Shown one piece after another: positions 44,178-55,062 of a DNA stretch of 64,000 nucleotides (positions are counted from its first letter, which is position 1; each line of letters starts with the position of its first letter). This stretch comes from Tetradesmus obliquus (taxonomy: Eukaryota > Chlorophyta > Chlorophyceae > Sphaeropleales > Scenedesmaceae). The stretch is taken from NCBI GenBank assembly GCA_030272155.1, contig CP126203.1, positions 1,488,001 through 1,552,000 of the forward strand, given 5' to 3'. The notes below the pieces were generated by a model. That model did no database searches. It had not been told where the DNA came from and saw only the letters and a program-made list of their open reading frames with translations. The translations under genes were made by a program, and so were the position numbers.

Positions 44178-47100
44178 AGCAAACAGCAGGATGGCGGCAA
44201 CGTTGGTTGAACAGCATGAGCAACAAACCTTGGTGTTAGCTGCTACCTCAGCAACCGCTGCTGCATTGACTGCTGCTGCCTGATGTTTGGTCAAGCTGCA
44301 TTCAACTTGGCATCAATTGCTGCCTTTTGCGGCAGTGGTCAGTGTGGAAGCATGCCTGTTGCACATGTCTAGGTTGTACAGCTCAGCAACCTATTGCTTA
44401 TGGTACAATAGCTGTTATTGTGGGATAGGAAGGTTACATGTGCGTACTGGTTATGCAGCACAAACATTCATGTGTCTACCTTGGTACTGATTGCTGCCTT
44501 TGCAGCAGTGTCCCAAGGAAATGCCGCACCGTTGTACATGTCCAGGATCTACAGCTCACAACCGCAATCAGTAGAATGCAATGTTCACTCACCTTGGTGT
44601 TGATTGCTGCCTTTGCAGCCGTGTCCCATGGAAACGCCGCACCGTTGTACATGTCCAGTATGTACAGCTCAGCATCACCAGCAGCCAGCTTGTCCCTGCC
44701 CACACCGTTGCCCTGATGAACATCTAGGTCTATGACCATGATGCGTGAGACTGCACCAGTAGAAGCAGCCCTGCGGAATATACAAGCAGGTGTTTTCGGG
44801 TGATGTCAGCATAAGGGCACCAGCCAGCGCCGGCATCCGTGTGCACATGGTGCATAACCCTCCGCCTGCAGCACACTTCTTGCTGCAAACTAGGTTCAAA
44901 CCACCATCCCACCTGATGCGCTGCACTGCCAGGGTGATGTCTGCTTACGGGCACCAGCCAGCACCATCCTCCCTGTGTGCATGGTGATACCTCCCAAACC
45001 CTAAAGCATACTTTAAAAGCAAAACTTACAGCCATAATATCCCTCATCCCACCTGATACGCTGCACTGCCAGTGATATGTCTGCATAAGGACACCAGCCT
45101 GCGCCATCCTCCCTGTGTTCATGGTGATACCTGCCAAACCTAAAAGCATACTTTAAAAGCAAAACTTACAGCCATAATATCCCTCATCCCACCTGATACG
45201 CTGCACTGCCAGTGAAATGTCTGCATAAGGACACCAGCCTGCGCCATCCTCCCTGTGTTCATGGTGATACCTCCCAAACCCTAAAGCATACCTGAAACCA
45301 AAAAAACTTACAGCCATGATCCTTCATCTCACCTGATGCGCTGCACTGCCAGGGAAATGTCTGCATAAGGGCACCAGCCGGCTCCATCCTCCCTGTGCGC
45401 ATGATGAAACATCCTAAGCCCTGAAGCATTCAATACAAATCAGAACCCAAAACCTAGTCACTCATCCCACCTGACCCGCTGCACTGCCAGGGTAATGTCA
45501 GCATAGGGGCACCAGCCAGCTCCATCCTCTCTGTGCGCATGGTGCATGCCGCCGCCCACATTCACTGCCCAGCCATGCGCCACTGCCAACGCAGCAGCAA
45601 GCACAGTCCCTCCCACATGCAGCCGCATCGGCTGCAGCACTTTGTGCTGCATGGTGCATTTTGCATGCCTTACACGCTTGATGCAAACCTCTCATTCAAA
45701 CCTGCTGGCAACTGTGTCCCGCCTGTGTCAACCCACCTGATGCGCTGCACTGCCAGGGTGATGTCCGCATAAGGACACCAGCCAGCACCATCCTCCCTGT
45801 GTGCATGGTGATACCTCCCAAAACCTAAAGCATACCCTAACCCCAAAGCAAAACTTACAGCCATTCTTTAAAAGCAAAACTTACAGCCATAATATCCCTC
45901 ATCCCACCTGATGCGCTGCACTGCCAGTGATGTGTCTGCATAAGGACACCAGCCTGCGCCATCCTCCCTGTGCACATGGTGCATACACTACAGCACACCT
46001 TGCATTCAAAATTTTCAACCACCACCTCACCTGATGCGCTGCACTGCCAGGAAATGTCTGCATAGGGGCACCAGCCCGCGCCATCCTCTCTGTGCGCATG
46101 GTGCATGCCGCCGCCCACATTCACTGCCCAGCCGTGCGCCACTGCCAACGCAGCAGCAAGCATGGTACCTCCCACATGCAGCCGCATGGGCTGTAGCACT
46201 TTGCGCTGCATCGTGCATGCGTTTACGCTTGATGACAACCTCTTTTCTAAACCTGCTCAACTGTAACCTGCCTGTGTCAACCCACCTGATGCGCTGCACT
46301 GCCAGTGTTATGTCTGCATAGGGGCACCAGCCCGCGCCATCCTCTCTGTGCGCATGGTGCATGCCGCCGCCCACATTCACTGCCCAGCCATGCGCCACTG
46401 CCAGCACAGCAGCAAGCACAGTGCCTCCCACATCGGCTGCAGCACTTTGCGCTGCATGTAAATAGTGCATGCCTTTACGCTTAATGCAAACCTTTCGTTC
46501 AAACCTGCTGCAACTGCAACCCGCCTGTGTCAACCCACCTGATGCGCTGCACTGCCAGGGTGATGTCTGCACAGGGGCACCAGCCGGCACCATTCTCCCC
46601 CGTGCACATGATGAAACCTCCTAAGCCCTACAGCATTTTTAAAATCAAAAACTAAACCCTAGTCACTCATCCCACCTGATGCGCTGCACTGCCAGGGAAA
46701 TGTCTGCATAGGGGCACCAGCCAGTACCATCCTCCCTGTGCACCCTTTAGTATAAGATGATGAAACCCTACAGCAGAGATAGATATTCAACCCAAACCCT
46801 AATAACTCATCTCACCTGACCCGCTGCACTGCCAGGGTAATGTCAGCATAGGGGCACCAGCCAGCTCCATCCTCCCTGTGTGCATGGTGCATGCCGCCGC
46901 CCAGATTCACTGCCCAGCCATGCGCCACTGCCAGCGCAGCAGCAAGCACAGTACCTCCCACATGCAGCCGCATCGGCTGCAGCACTTTCCGCTGCACAAT
47001 GAAGTGTGGTAGTGCTGCTAATGGGGCGAGCTCTGTGACTTGTGCTACTTTGAAGCTTGAGGAGTGCAGCTGCTGCAGGTATGTTTGACTGTGCACTGAC

Positions 47101-47367
47101 TGCAGCGCGGTCAAACTTGCAGGAAGAGGTTTGACCAGCTGGCTGTTGTTTGAAATGATGCCGTTGGTGTGCAGTCCTGCAACCACCTGTTTGCAGGGTA
47201 GGAAATTGGAATTTGGGAATGAACAGCTGCAAGCAAGGATGATGAGTAGATGGAGCCACCAGGGATGCAACCAGTTTGCTGCTGCCGTTGCTTCTGCTGC
47301 TGCTGCTGCTGCTGCTGCAGCACCCAACATAACTTGCTGAACTTGCAGGCGTCAAAGGGGTGCAGCA

Positions 47368-47420
<53 letters not shown>

Positions 47421-47521
47421 ATTGCATCTGGTATGTCGGCACATCGTTTTTCTGACGTATCTTGCTGAACTTGCAGGCGTCAAAGGGGTGCAGCTTCTCC
47501 AGGCCACGTTGCTGCCGCCGC

Positions 47522-47554
<33 letters not shown>

Positions 47555-48322
47555 ATTGCATCTGCACACACACGTGATCCATCATCGTTTTACCCACCTT
47601 GCTGAACTTGCAGGCATCAAAGGGGTGCAGCTTCTCCAACCCACCTTGCTGCCGCGGCCGCTGCTGCTGCTGTTGCATTGCATCTGCACACACGCGTGAT
47701 CGATCATCGTTGTACCCACCTTGCTGAACTTGCAGGCGTCAAAGGGGTGCAGCTTCTCCAGGCCAAACAGTGTGATGTTGTAGCCGGGGTCATACACCAT
47801 GGGCAGCTGCTGCTCACTCTTCCAGGATTCTGCAAAGTATGTTCATAACAATTTGTTGGAGAGAAAGAGGGACAGCAGGTGCTTAGAAGGCAGAAGTCGA
47901 ACTAGGTGTGTTGTTGCAGCCCTGGTTGTTCACGAGCGGCAGCATGGTGCACTGCCATGTTCTGTGCCATGCAACTTTGAGGGAGAGAGCATGTGCTGCA
48001 GCTGCACTAGTCAAAATAACAGCAAGCCAGTTCAGGCACCATGACACAGCACTTGAGGATCACATGGGCTGATGCATGCACCATGCAGTTTGGCAGCACT
48101 GCATATGCACAGCAGCACTGCTGACAGCTCACCGCACACATCCATGTAGTGCTGCTTGAGCTGCTCTTCAAGCTGTGGCCGTGCTGCTGCAGTTGCGCAT
48201 CGTGCCAGAGTTTCCGAAATCGAAGCACGACCTGCAGTGGGTCCTGCAGTGGGTCCTGCAGCTGCGCCTGCTGCTGTCCTGCTACTGCTGCTCGTGCTGC
48301 TTCTGCTGCCTCGGCCCAACAT
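42756..48322 (-). CDS. HDAC11-like: Class IV (HDAC11-like) histone deacetylase
   Basis: Six exons join in frame to 394 residues: 48322-48133, 47829-47720, 47186-46816, 44770-44593, 44136-44025, 42979-42756. The ATG at 48,322 gives a short Ser/Ala-rich leader that no homologue requires. The deacetylase fold follows in order: LPMVYDPGYNITLFGLEKLH, HPFDACKF, QRKVLQPMRLHVGGT, HGWAVNLGGGMHHAHRE, GWCPYADITLAVQ, MVIDLDVHQGNGVGRD, ELYILDMYN, FPWDTAAKAAI, LIIYNAGTDILAGDPLG and MLLSGGYTRASAGVI. The two catalytic His (GGGMHH), the zinc ligands (IDLDVH and GTDILAGD) and the transition-state Tyr (SGGYT) are all present. The pattern is that of HDAC11 and Arabidopsis HDA2, class IV enzymes that remove acetyl and, in animals, long-chain acyl groups from lysine. 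Whether the algal enzyme prefers acyl groups is unknown. Nearly every exon edge is duplicated in the introns, and the last exon is repeated after the stop. Confidence 0.93.
42960..43705. repeat. Five copies of the acceptor side of the last HDAC exon
   Basis: The block with acceptor and codons TDILAGDPLG-L-VSA occurs at about 42,975, 43,220, 43,350, 43,490 and 43,690. The 42,979 copy is the true exon start; four lie upstream in the intron. All keep the zinc-ligand Asp of GTDILAGD. Confidence 0.88.
44139..44172. repeat. CAG run adjoining an HDAC 3' splice site
   Basis: Eleven CAG triplets on the plus strand (CTG on the sense strand) end at the CTGCAG acceptor of the 44,136 exon, the same arrangement as at 22,677. 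Confidence 0.9.
44285..44660. repeat. Three copies of the end of the HDAC IDLDVH exon
   Basis: Codons for ILDMYNGAAFPWDTAAKAAINTK are present in the true exon (ending 44,593), again at about 44,475-44,555 (nearly identical) and, decayed, at about 44,315-44,375. The middle copy is preceded by text that still reads as SWTCTT in another frame. Confidence 0.8.
44905..46960. repeat. Twelve copies of the HDAC exon end carrying the catalytic His pair or its downstream segment
   Basis: The landmark ACCTGATGCG or close variants lies at 44,911, 45,051, 45,191, 45,331, 45,469, 45,735, 45,906, 46,029, 46,284, 46,537, 46,674 and 46,814. Spacings are mostly 137-140, with some of 123-171 and some of 253-266. 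The 46,814 copy is the real exon end. All copies read YADITLAVQR or similar on the minus strand with a donor AGGTGAGA or AGGTGGG. Three long copies (45,469, 46,029, 46,284) also carry HGWAVNVGGGMHHAHRE, that is the active-site His pair. Confidence 0.93.
47290..47790. repeat. Copies of the second HDAC exon end, with CAG runs
   Basis: Codons for GLEKLHPFDACKFSK occur in the true exon (ending 47,720) and again ending near 47,595, 47,460 and 47,335. The intronic copies are each separated by CAG runs on the sense strand, including (CTG)17 on the plus strand at 47,369-47,419. Confidence 0.88.
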
Positions 48323-49535
48323 GATCGCAGATGAAATAAACCAAGACAACACTTATTGGTATAAAACAAATGTGACCAGGCATGCACTGCACGACCCGCA
48401 CACGGTGACACAAGCAACCCACGAGTGGATATGTCGTGTGATGATGCCGCTCTGACTTCGTAGGATGCAGACCCAACAAGGATATATTTGCTACAGGTTT
48501 TCAAGGTATTCGCCACGCATAATGCCCTATCCCCGAAACCCTGGACAAGTGAGTCCTGATCAGTCACTGAAGGACAACGGTTGTCCTCACGTAACAAACG
48601 AAGCAGATTATCACAGCAGCACACTTACACACTGCCCCGTATGCCTTTCAACATGCATGTTGTCTGCGAAGCGAAGTAAACATGGTAGCTGTTTGCAGCT
48701 GCTGTGTGCTGATGCTGCACTTGAGCTCAGCGCAGGCTGCAGGCCGCCTGCAGCAGGCTGCGCCACGCGCCAGACGGCGTGTCAGGCAATTCACACCGCA
48801 TCTGAAGTAGCGCACCTGCAGCACAGTCTGAAGCAGCATCCAGCCTGGCAAAAGGCAGTGCACGCATGAGCTACATTGCTGCCCAGGGAAGGGTTGGGTG
48901 ACATGAGCATATTTTGGTTGCCAAGCCCCCAGCTGCTGAACCAGCGCATGGCAGAGCCGAGTGTTCCTGGGCTAGTAGCCGTTGCTGCTGCCTTGTCACC
49001 ACAAAAGGTACATGCCGTGTTAATATGACCAGAATTCAAGACAGCAAAAAGTAAACAACAAGCAGGACTGCTGTTCTGCGCCACTACAGATTTCAATTGC
49101 TGGCTAGGTACAAGCAGCGATTGGTAGCCTGCTCGCACTGAGTGCAAAGCTGCAGCTGAGGAGCGAGAAACCCATCTGTTGCAGCGCCTATATTGAATGG
49201 CAGGTTATCAGCTGAGCAACAGGCATCTAGAATGCGTCAGCTTAAACCCAACAGGTTGCAACACGGCCTTGAAGCTGCAAAAGTGTATGGCTAAGCATGG
49301 CTGAGGGAGCCCAGCTATCAACAGAGCTGCTAATCACAAGCAAGGCACATAACAAGCAACCTGCTGCCCTCTGCTTAAACAGTGTCAACTTCACGCTTGC
49401 ATATATGCCTGTCAACTCAATGGATGCCTGTTGCAACGGCCACAGACTGGAGACAGCTGCCACTTGCATGGTGGCACAAGCAGCAACGGCAACTCAAGCA
49501 GCAGCATCGGCTTGCATTCATCAAACATACTGATC
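48323..49535. other. 1.2-kb stretch without a supported gene
   Basis: Lies upstream of the HDAC start codon and should contain its promoter. I see no exon chain, no RNA gene and no repeat of note. Confidence 0.45.
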
Positions 49536-49539
49536 AACC

Positions 49540-49950
49540 CAACTGCATTCCTGCTCCAGTTGCTGAGCCCAAAAGCTTTGCAGCCGCTGCCCCATCAACA
49601 TATGTCCCCAACCTCATGCCACACATCTAGCCTGTTTCATCACTACTGGTTCTTCCGATTTGGCCAGCCACTAGGATTGAACAGCTCTGCAGCAACTGCA
49701 CCGTCCATCATCCCCCGATGGGCCCTGCAGCATGTCGCAGTTACTACTGCTTCTTCCTATCCAGAATATCAATGAACTTGACCACAGTCCTGCTCCAGCC
49801 ACTGGGACCAACAAGTGATGCAGCTGCTGCCGCGTGCATGCCCTCAAGCACCCCACGCCACCCCTGCACCTTCAGCCTGTTCCAATTACTACTGCTTTTT
49901 CCTATCCAGCATATCAACAAACTTGACCACGTTCCTGCTCCAGCCACTAG
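49540..49950. repeat. Copies of the last coding segment and stop of the Ly6/uPAR-like gene
   Basis: The minus-strand segment encoding SGWSRNVVKFVDMLDRKKQ and a TAG stop (49,889) is repeated about 145 bp downstream (SGWSRTVVKFIDILDRKKQ, ending near 49,744) and again, more decayed, near 49,640. A fourth trace lies near 49,540. Confidence 0.85.
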
Positions 49951-52900
49951 ACCCAGAAAATGCTGCAGCTGCTGCACTGTCCATATTTCCCAGAGCCCTA
50001 CCCCACACCTCGAGCCATGCATCACCATTGCCAGCATGCTCAACATGCACATAAAACTCCGCAGTGCCGCCAAACAAGGAAACAGGCACAGCAGACACCT
50101 CACAGTGGCCTCCACCCATCACCTGCACAGAGAACGCTGCAGGAATGCCGTAGCTAGCTGGCGGCGGGTGTGCAGCGGGCTGCAGCGGCAGCACAGCATG
50201 CTGCCAGGCCATATAACGCTGGCCCAGCTGCTGCTGCTGCTGCTCCCAGGCCGGATCCAGATCAGCCGCCACTTTCAGAAAGGCAGAATTTGTGCCAGGG
50301 AAAGGATTGGCCTCCCAAACAGAGATGCTCCAGTTTACCGCAACCCAGCACGTTGTTGCTGCTGATGTGGACACCTGCGCTGCACTGCTGGCTGATCAAG
50401 ATCTCACTGGTGGGCCCGGTGATCTGGGTGATCTTGTCCAAGGTTGGATCTGGCGCATTGCAGTTGTCGGTGGAGCAGCAGGTGACGACTTTGAACTGCG
50501 AGCCAGGCTGCTGTGACATCCACTGCATCTGATAGCACTGAGACAGTGTGAGGGGGTAGTATGCCCAGCTGCCCACCCCGGGGATATTCTCATAGCCCTC
50601 ACAGTCGCTGCTGCCTGGTGCACACAGCTCCAGCTTGTAATTGGCGCACACAAACGGCTCAGTAGTGACTTCAGGGGGGTTCCAAGAAGCGTTCCCACTG
50701 GCGTTCCATGTGCCGTTCCAAGAGCCGTTCCAGCCGGCGATGCTGTTCGCGCTGAGGAACTGTGTGGTGTTGCTGGTGGCGTTGAAGAAGGTGCCATTAC
50801 CCATGCTGCTCTGGTTCGTGGTCCTCCAAGTGGTGACTATTGAGTTGTACTGCAGCGACTGCACTGCTGGCAGGCCTTGTGCTGTTGCATTGACACTGGT
50901 GAAGCAGGAGATGGTGGGGTTGGCTGGGGCGGGCACATCAAGCACCTGCAGGCACGAACGTTTGAGCATCAACACGTTGTGGTACCAGCTGCTGCTGCTG
51001 CAGCTGCTGCTCCAGAGCATGGATTGTTTGAAGCTGTTGGATGTATGCAGCATTTACAGCATCCATTTGCACTGGCATTACAACGTGCAGTGATCTGCCG
51101 CTAGCAGATGCTGCTGATTTAGGTGCCATATGCTGTCAAATGAAACAACAGTGTTGCTTGGTGTGCAATGCCTTCCACAATCACCTGTGTTACTGTGTCG
51201 TTTCCAGCATCTGGGCTGTTGCAGAGGTCTGTAGCACAGCAGGTGACGCTGTGCACTGCAGAAGTAGCTCCGTTTGACGCGTCCCATTGCTGCAGGTAGC
51301 AATCTGACAGCTTTGTGACACTGTAACTCCACATCCAGCGTCCAGGATCAGAGTCTGCCAGAGCACAGCCCTTGCCAGCTGCCTTGCACACATCTATTTT
51401 GGCTGTGTAGCACACCGGTGTACCATGGTACCATGGTACCATGGGATCTCCTAGCATTCCATAAGGCCCCCACACAGGATTCTGTGCATCCACTACAATA
51501 GGGTGCACAGCTGGCGGAACTGCTTCTGAAATCGTTTCACCCAGCTGCATGCTCTGGTAGCATGTCAGAGTCTCTGCTGCTAATACAATGGCAGGCCCTG
51601 TCAGCGGCTGCTGCGTCACAGAATCCACCTCAACAATTGGTGCATTGCAGCCATCTGTCGTGCAGCAGGTGACGTTGCTGGCATACATCGGGTTCAGCTC
51701 CTTTTTCAACGCCAGGCAATTAACCATGGTCAGGCGCTGGTATACCCACGCCCATCTGCTTGAAGTTCCTGGGTTGTCAATGCAGGATGCGATGTTTGAA
51801 GAATCCCAGTCCGCGTAGTAGTAGTCATGCTCATCCTGATCACATTGCACGTACGTGTAGCGCGCACATGCTGCCTCCTCATGTGTGCGAAAGCTCCCCC
51901 AAAAGCCGGTCATCACTTCGTCGCCGGAGGGCTTGGTTGGCAGGTTGGTGGGAAAGGCCACTGGGACTGCAGCATAAGGAGCTTCAGATGAAGATCTCCA
52001 TGACTCAATGATCACATAGCAAGTCACATCAGCTGCTGCTGTATTAGCTTCGTCTGCCTTGATGACCATTGTGGTGGGGTCGGCTGTCAGATCAGGCGCG
52101 TTGCAGAATGATGTGTCGCAGCATGTCACGTTGCGTATGTCGCCGTTTGTCCGTGACTGCGCAGTAATCTGAGCACACGTAGCGCTGTCTATCGTCTTAT
52201 ATATCCACCTTTCCAGCCCTGCATCAGCGTCCGAGCTTGTGCATCCTGCCCATTCCCTTTGGGTATTGTTGTGACTGCACTTTGCGTAAAAATTCATGCA
52301 GATCTGCGCAACGTAGCCAGGCTTGTAGCCAGCTGGCTTTGTTACGCCCAGAGAAAAGTCAAACCTGTAGTCTTTCAGGCCCTTGCTAGTGGTTGTGACT
52401 GTTCGCACATACCCGGTGTAGGCATGCTGTTGCCGGCTTCCTTGGTCATAGCAAGTGATTTCCTCTGGGTATTGTGGGGCTAGCGATGGCACGGCCGTGG
52501 GATCTTTAACAGGATCTGCAGAGTGGATTTGTCAACCACATAGCCACAAAATTTGGTTAGCCAGCAGATATGCGGGCTATGTGTGTGCACAGTACTGCGC
52601 ACTAGTGTTATTGTAACGGCGCTATCGCTGTTGGTAACATGTCGTGTGCCAGGTACTTGGGTAATTTTGAAACAGCAAGCAAGCATGCATGCAACATGTT
52701 CTGTGCGCTCCATTTGTGCTTGCACATGTTGCATGCTCCACGTCTGTGCCTGTGCACGTGGCTGTTGGGAATGCTTCTGGTGCAATGCTGCACATGCCTG
52801 CACATCAACCTAGATTGCTGCATATATGACCCATACACACACCAACACTTGACCTCACACCGTTGAGTTTTGAGCCTCAGGCGCACAAACACATACATTG

Positions 52901-55062
52901 CATATATAGCATACACCCTCAGCAAAGTCATGTTCACCTGGCTTATTGCAATACGGCGCAGTGCAGCACGTCACGCTTGCCACATATCCTGCTGCGACAT
53001 TCGTGCCGGCCGCTGCAGCCGCCTCCAGCTTGATACACAGCGATGCTGGCATAACCTCGTACTACCACACCCACTCGCTGCTGCTCCATGCCTGCACGCT
53101 GTGTGAGGCACATACAGTGTGCTCCCCTGATGCTGTCCTTGAAGGCATGTACCGGTAACCCTGCCCGACCGTGTAAGGGGAGTTCTGCGTGAACAATTTG
53201 TCATGGCTGGTGTATACAACATCGTGGCCTGTGGGCGAAGAGCGGCCCACGTAGCACTCCATGGCTGGTGATGTCATGTCGCCAAGTACTGGATAGTCGC
53301 CGCTGCCGTGCCAAGGAGCGTATGACCCATGTGGTGGCACACGCTGCCGCTGCTGCTGTTGCTGCTGCTGCTGCTGTAGCATTTCACATGGCACTGTCCC
53401 TGGGAGACACCAGTCTCCATGCTGTGGCTGCTGCTCAGTTGTGAGCGGGAGATCATAGGTCCGCCAGTGGTCAGACAAAACATACGCATCCATGGGTGCT
53501 GCAAACCATGCTGGGCTGATACAGGTGTAGGAGTCAAACGGAATTGGGTAGCTTGGTGCAGCAACACTGCTCAAGGTGTCAGCTGCTAGGAGGCCACCCT
53601 GTGCAAAGTAGTCCATTTTCCATGCCCATGGATTACTGGTGTAGCAGGATGTGTTGTTGTCCTGGTCAGTCACTGCAGCTGCTTGCCCTGTGGTGTTGTG
53701 GAGTTGCATGGAGCCCTCGTCACATGGAATGTTGACAGGGGCTTGGAAGCGGTATGTGATGTTGGCGCACTGCGCGGCCCTGGCATCTGCGTCTGTCTCT
53801 GTGCAAGGAGAGTTTGGCGGCTGCCAGAAGATCGTGATGTTCCTGCAGACCTCATGCTGCGTCTACAGCTGTATGTTCAGCTGGGCACAGGAACGAAACC
53901 TTCTAGGAACTAGACTGGATACTGACTGAATCGATGTAGACCGTAATCAGAGAGTATTCCAGTTAGTTACCAAGTGAAACCGAACAACAGTAGGGGCGCT
54001 TGAAGAGCACGCGAACGTTGATCGAGTACTTCTTGATTGACCGAAGAATGGTGGACTGGCACCCCTTTATATAGTCGTCTTGCACATAGTATACTCATAA
54101 GAAACATCCAGAATTAACACTACTAGAAGCATCCTGCAAAGCTACATCATACCATCTCCGGAGAGATCCGGAGAAACCTTGTACATTCGAGATCGATCCA
54201 CATCATTCGACAACTCTCAACAACAACTACCATGTTCACGAACATACCATATAAAACTTACTAAGTTAAACTACACTACTTCCTATGTCCTCCTTACACC
54301 TCAGTAGGCGCCGTGTCGTGGCAAGGCATGTGGCCCTGCAGGATGGCCCCGGTCAACAGGTTGGCTGCCACACGAGCATCAACCCAGCAGCTGACGTTGG
54401 GCATCAATGTTTCCTCCGGCGGACTGCCATAGTACATGGACCACAGCTGCTCACGCAGGCTTTGCTGCTGCCCTGTGTTGTTGAGGCTTGCTTGCAGGAG
54501 AGGCCAATCTGGGCAGCCGAATCCTGCAGGAAGCTCATCAAACAACTCCCCAGTTGGAAGCACATTGTAGCCTGTTGTCAAGTTGCCCACATACGCCAGC
54601 AGCTGCCGAGGCAGCAGATTGTAGCGCGTGATGCGTGTTGCGTTTGTGTTTGGATCGGCAACTGGTAAGTAGCCTCCTTGCATCAGCAGCACGCGGCCAA
54701 GCTGCAGTGCAGCAGTGACTGGCATCACCCCGCAGCTGCTGTTGCTGCTGGCACAGAAGCACCCTGTGTCAGGATCATTCATGCAGGGAACATTGCTGAT
54801 GTCGCTTGCACAGTAGGAGTTGTTGCAGCCCACAAGGTCTTGAGCTGGGACGCGTGTGTTGTTAAAATTGGGACTTCTGTGCACCACCACTCACAGGCTT
54901 GGCCGTTGTAACTGGATGCTTCCAGCTGCATGCGACTGCGCAAGGGCAGCACCTGCCTAGATGCTGTGAAGCGGTCTCCTGCAAAGTAGCACAGAGAGGT
55001 GCGTGTTTCAACTTACCGGTGAACATGCTAATCGGGATGATAGGCAGGAGGTTGCTGCTTCC
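49889..55062 (-). CDS. Tandem Ly6/uPAR-like (three-finger) repeat glycoprotein, frame broken in places
   Basis: Supported exons: 55062-55017, 54978 to about 54300, 53856-52938, 52515-51185, 50945 to about 50375 and a C-terminal block to 49889; the N-terminus was not found. At least six repeats of 100-130 residues start with a CY or CF pair (for example SCYTSNP, TCYDQGS, TCYVIIE, TCYQSMQ, SCFTSVN) and five close with the LU-type signature VTCCTAPYCN, VTCCDTSFCN, VTCCTTDGCN, VTCCATDLCN and VTCCSTDNCN. Between them is a W-x-W/Y and a further Cys. That signature and Cys spacing belong to the Ly6/uPAR three-finger fold of secreted or GPI-anchored proteins. Many N-x-S/T sites agree with an extracellular glycoprotein. 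The last 150 residues are non-repeat and end DMLDRKKQ. Lesions: a frame conflict at about 54,876-54,895, an in-frame TAG at 53,061-53,059, and another frame conflict near 50,340-50,375. It may be a pseudogene, a null allele or contain consensus errors. Confidence 0.7.
53870..54290. other. AT-rich, CAG-free segment within an intron
   Basis: About 420 bp between the 54,300 donor and the 53,856 acceptor with a clearly lower GC content than its surroundings and no CAG runs. It contains CTTTATATAG and many CTACACTAC/ACTAAG-like words. Its look is that of inserted DNA, for example a solo LTR, but I could not find matching target-site duplications or clear terminal repeats, so its nature is open. 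Confidence 0.4.

Noticed and set aside
53059..53061. TAG read as Leu, as in Scenedesmaceae mitochondria
   Set aside because: The locus has spliceosomal introns and nuclear genes all round, where the standard code applies; all other genes here avoid in-frame TAG.
53870..54290. Definite LTR retrotransposon remnant
   Set aside because: No target-site duplication, no convincing terminal TG...CA pair and no coding relic; kept only as an AT-rich segment.
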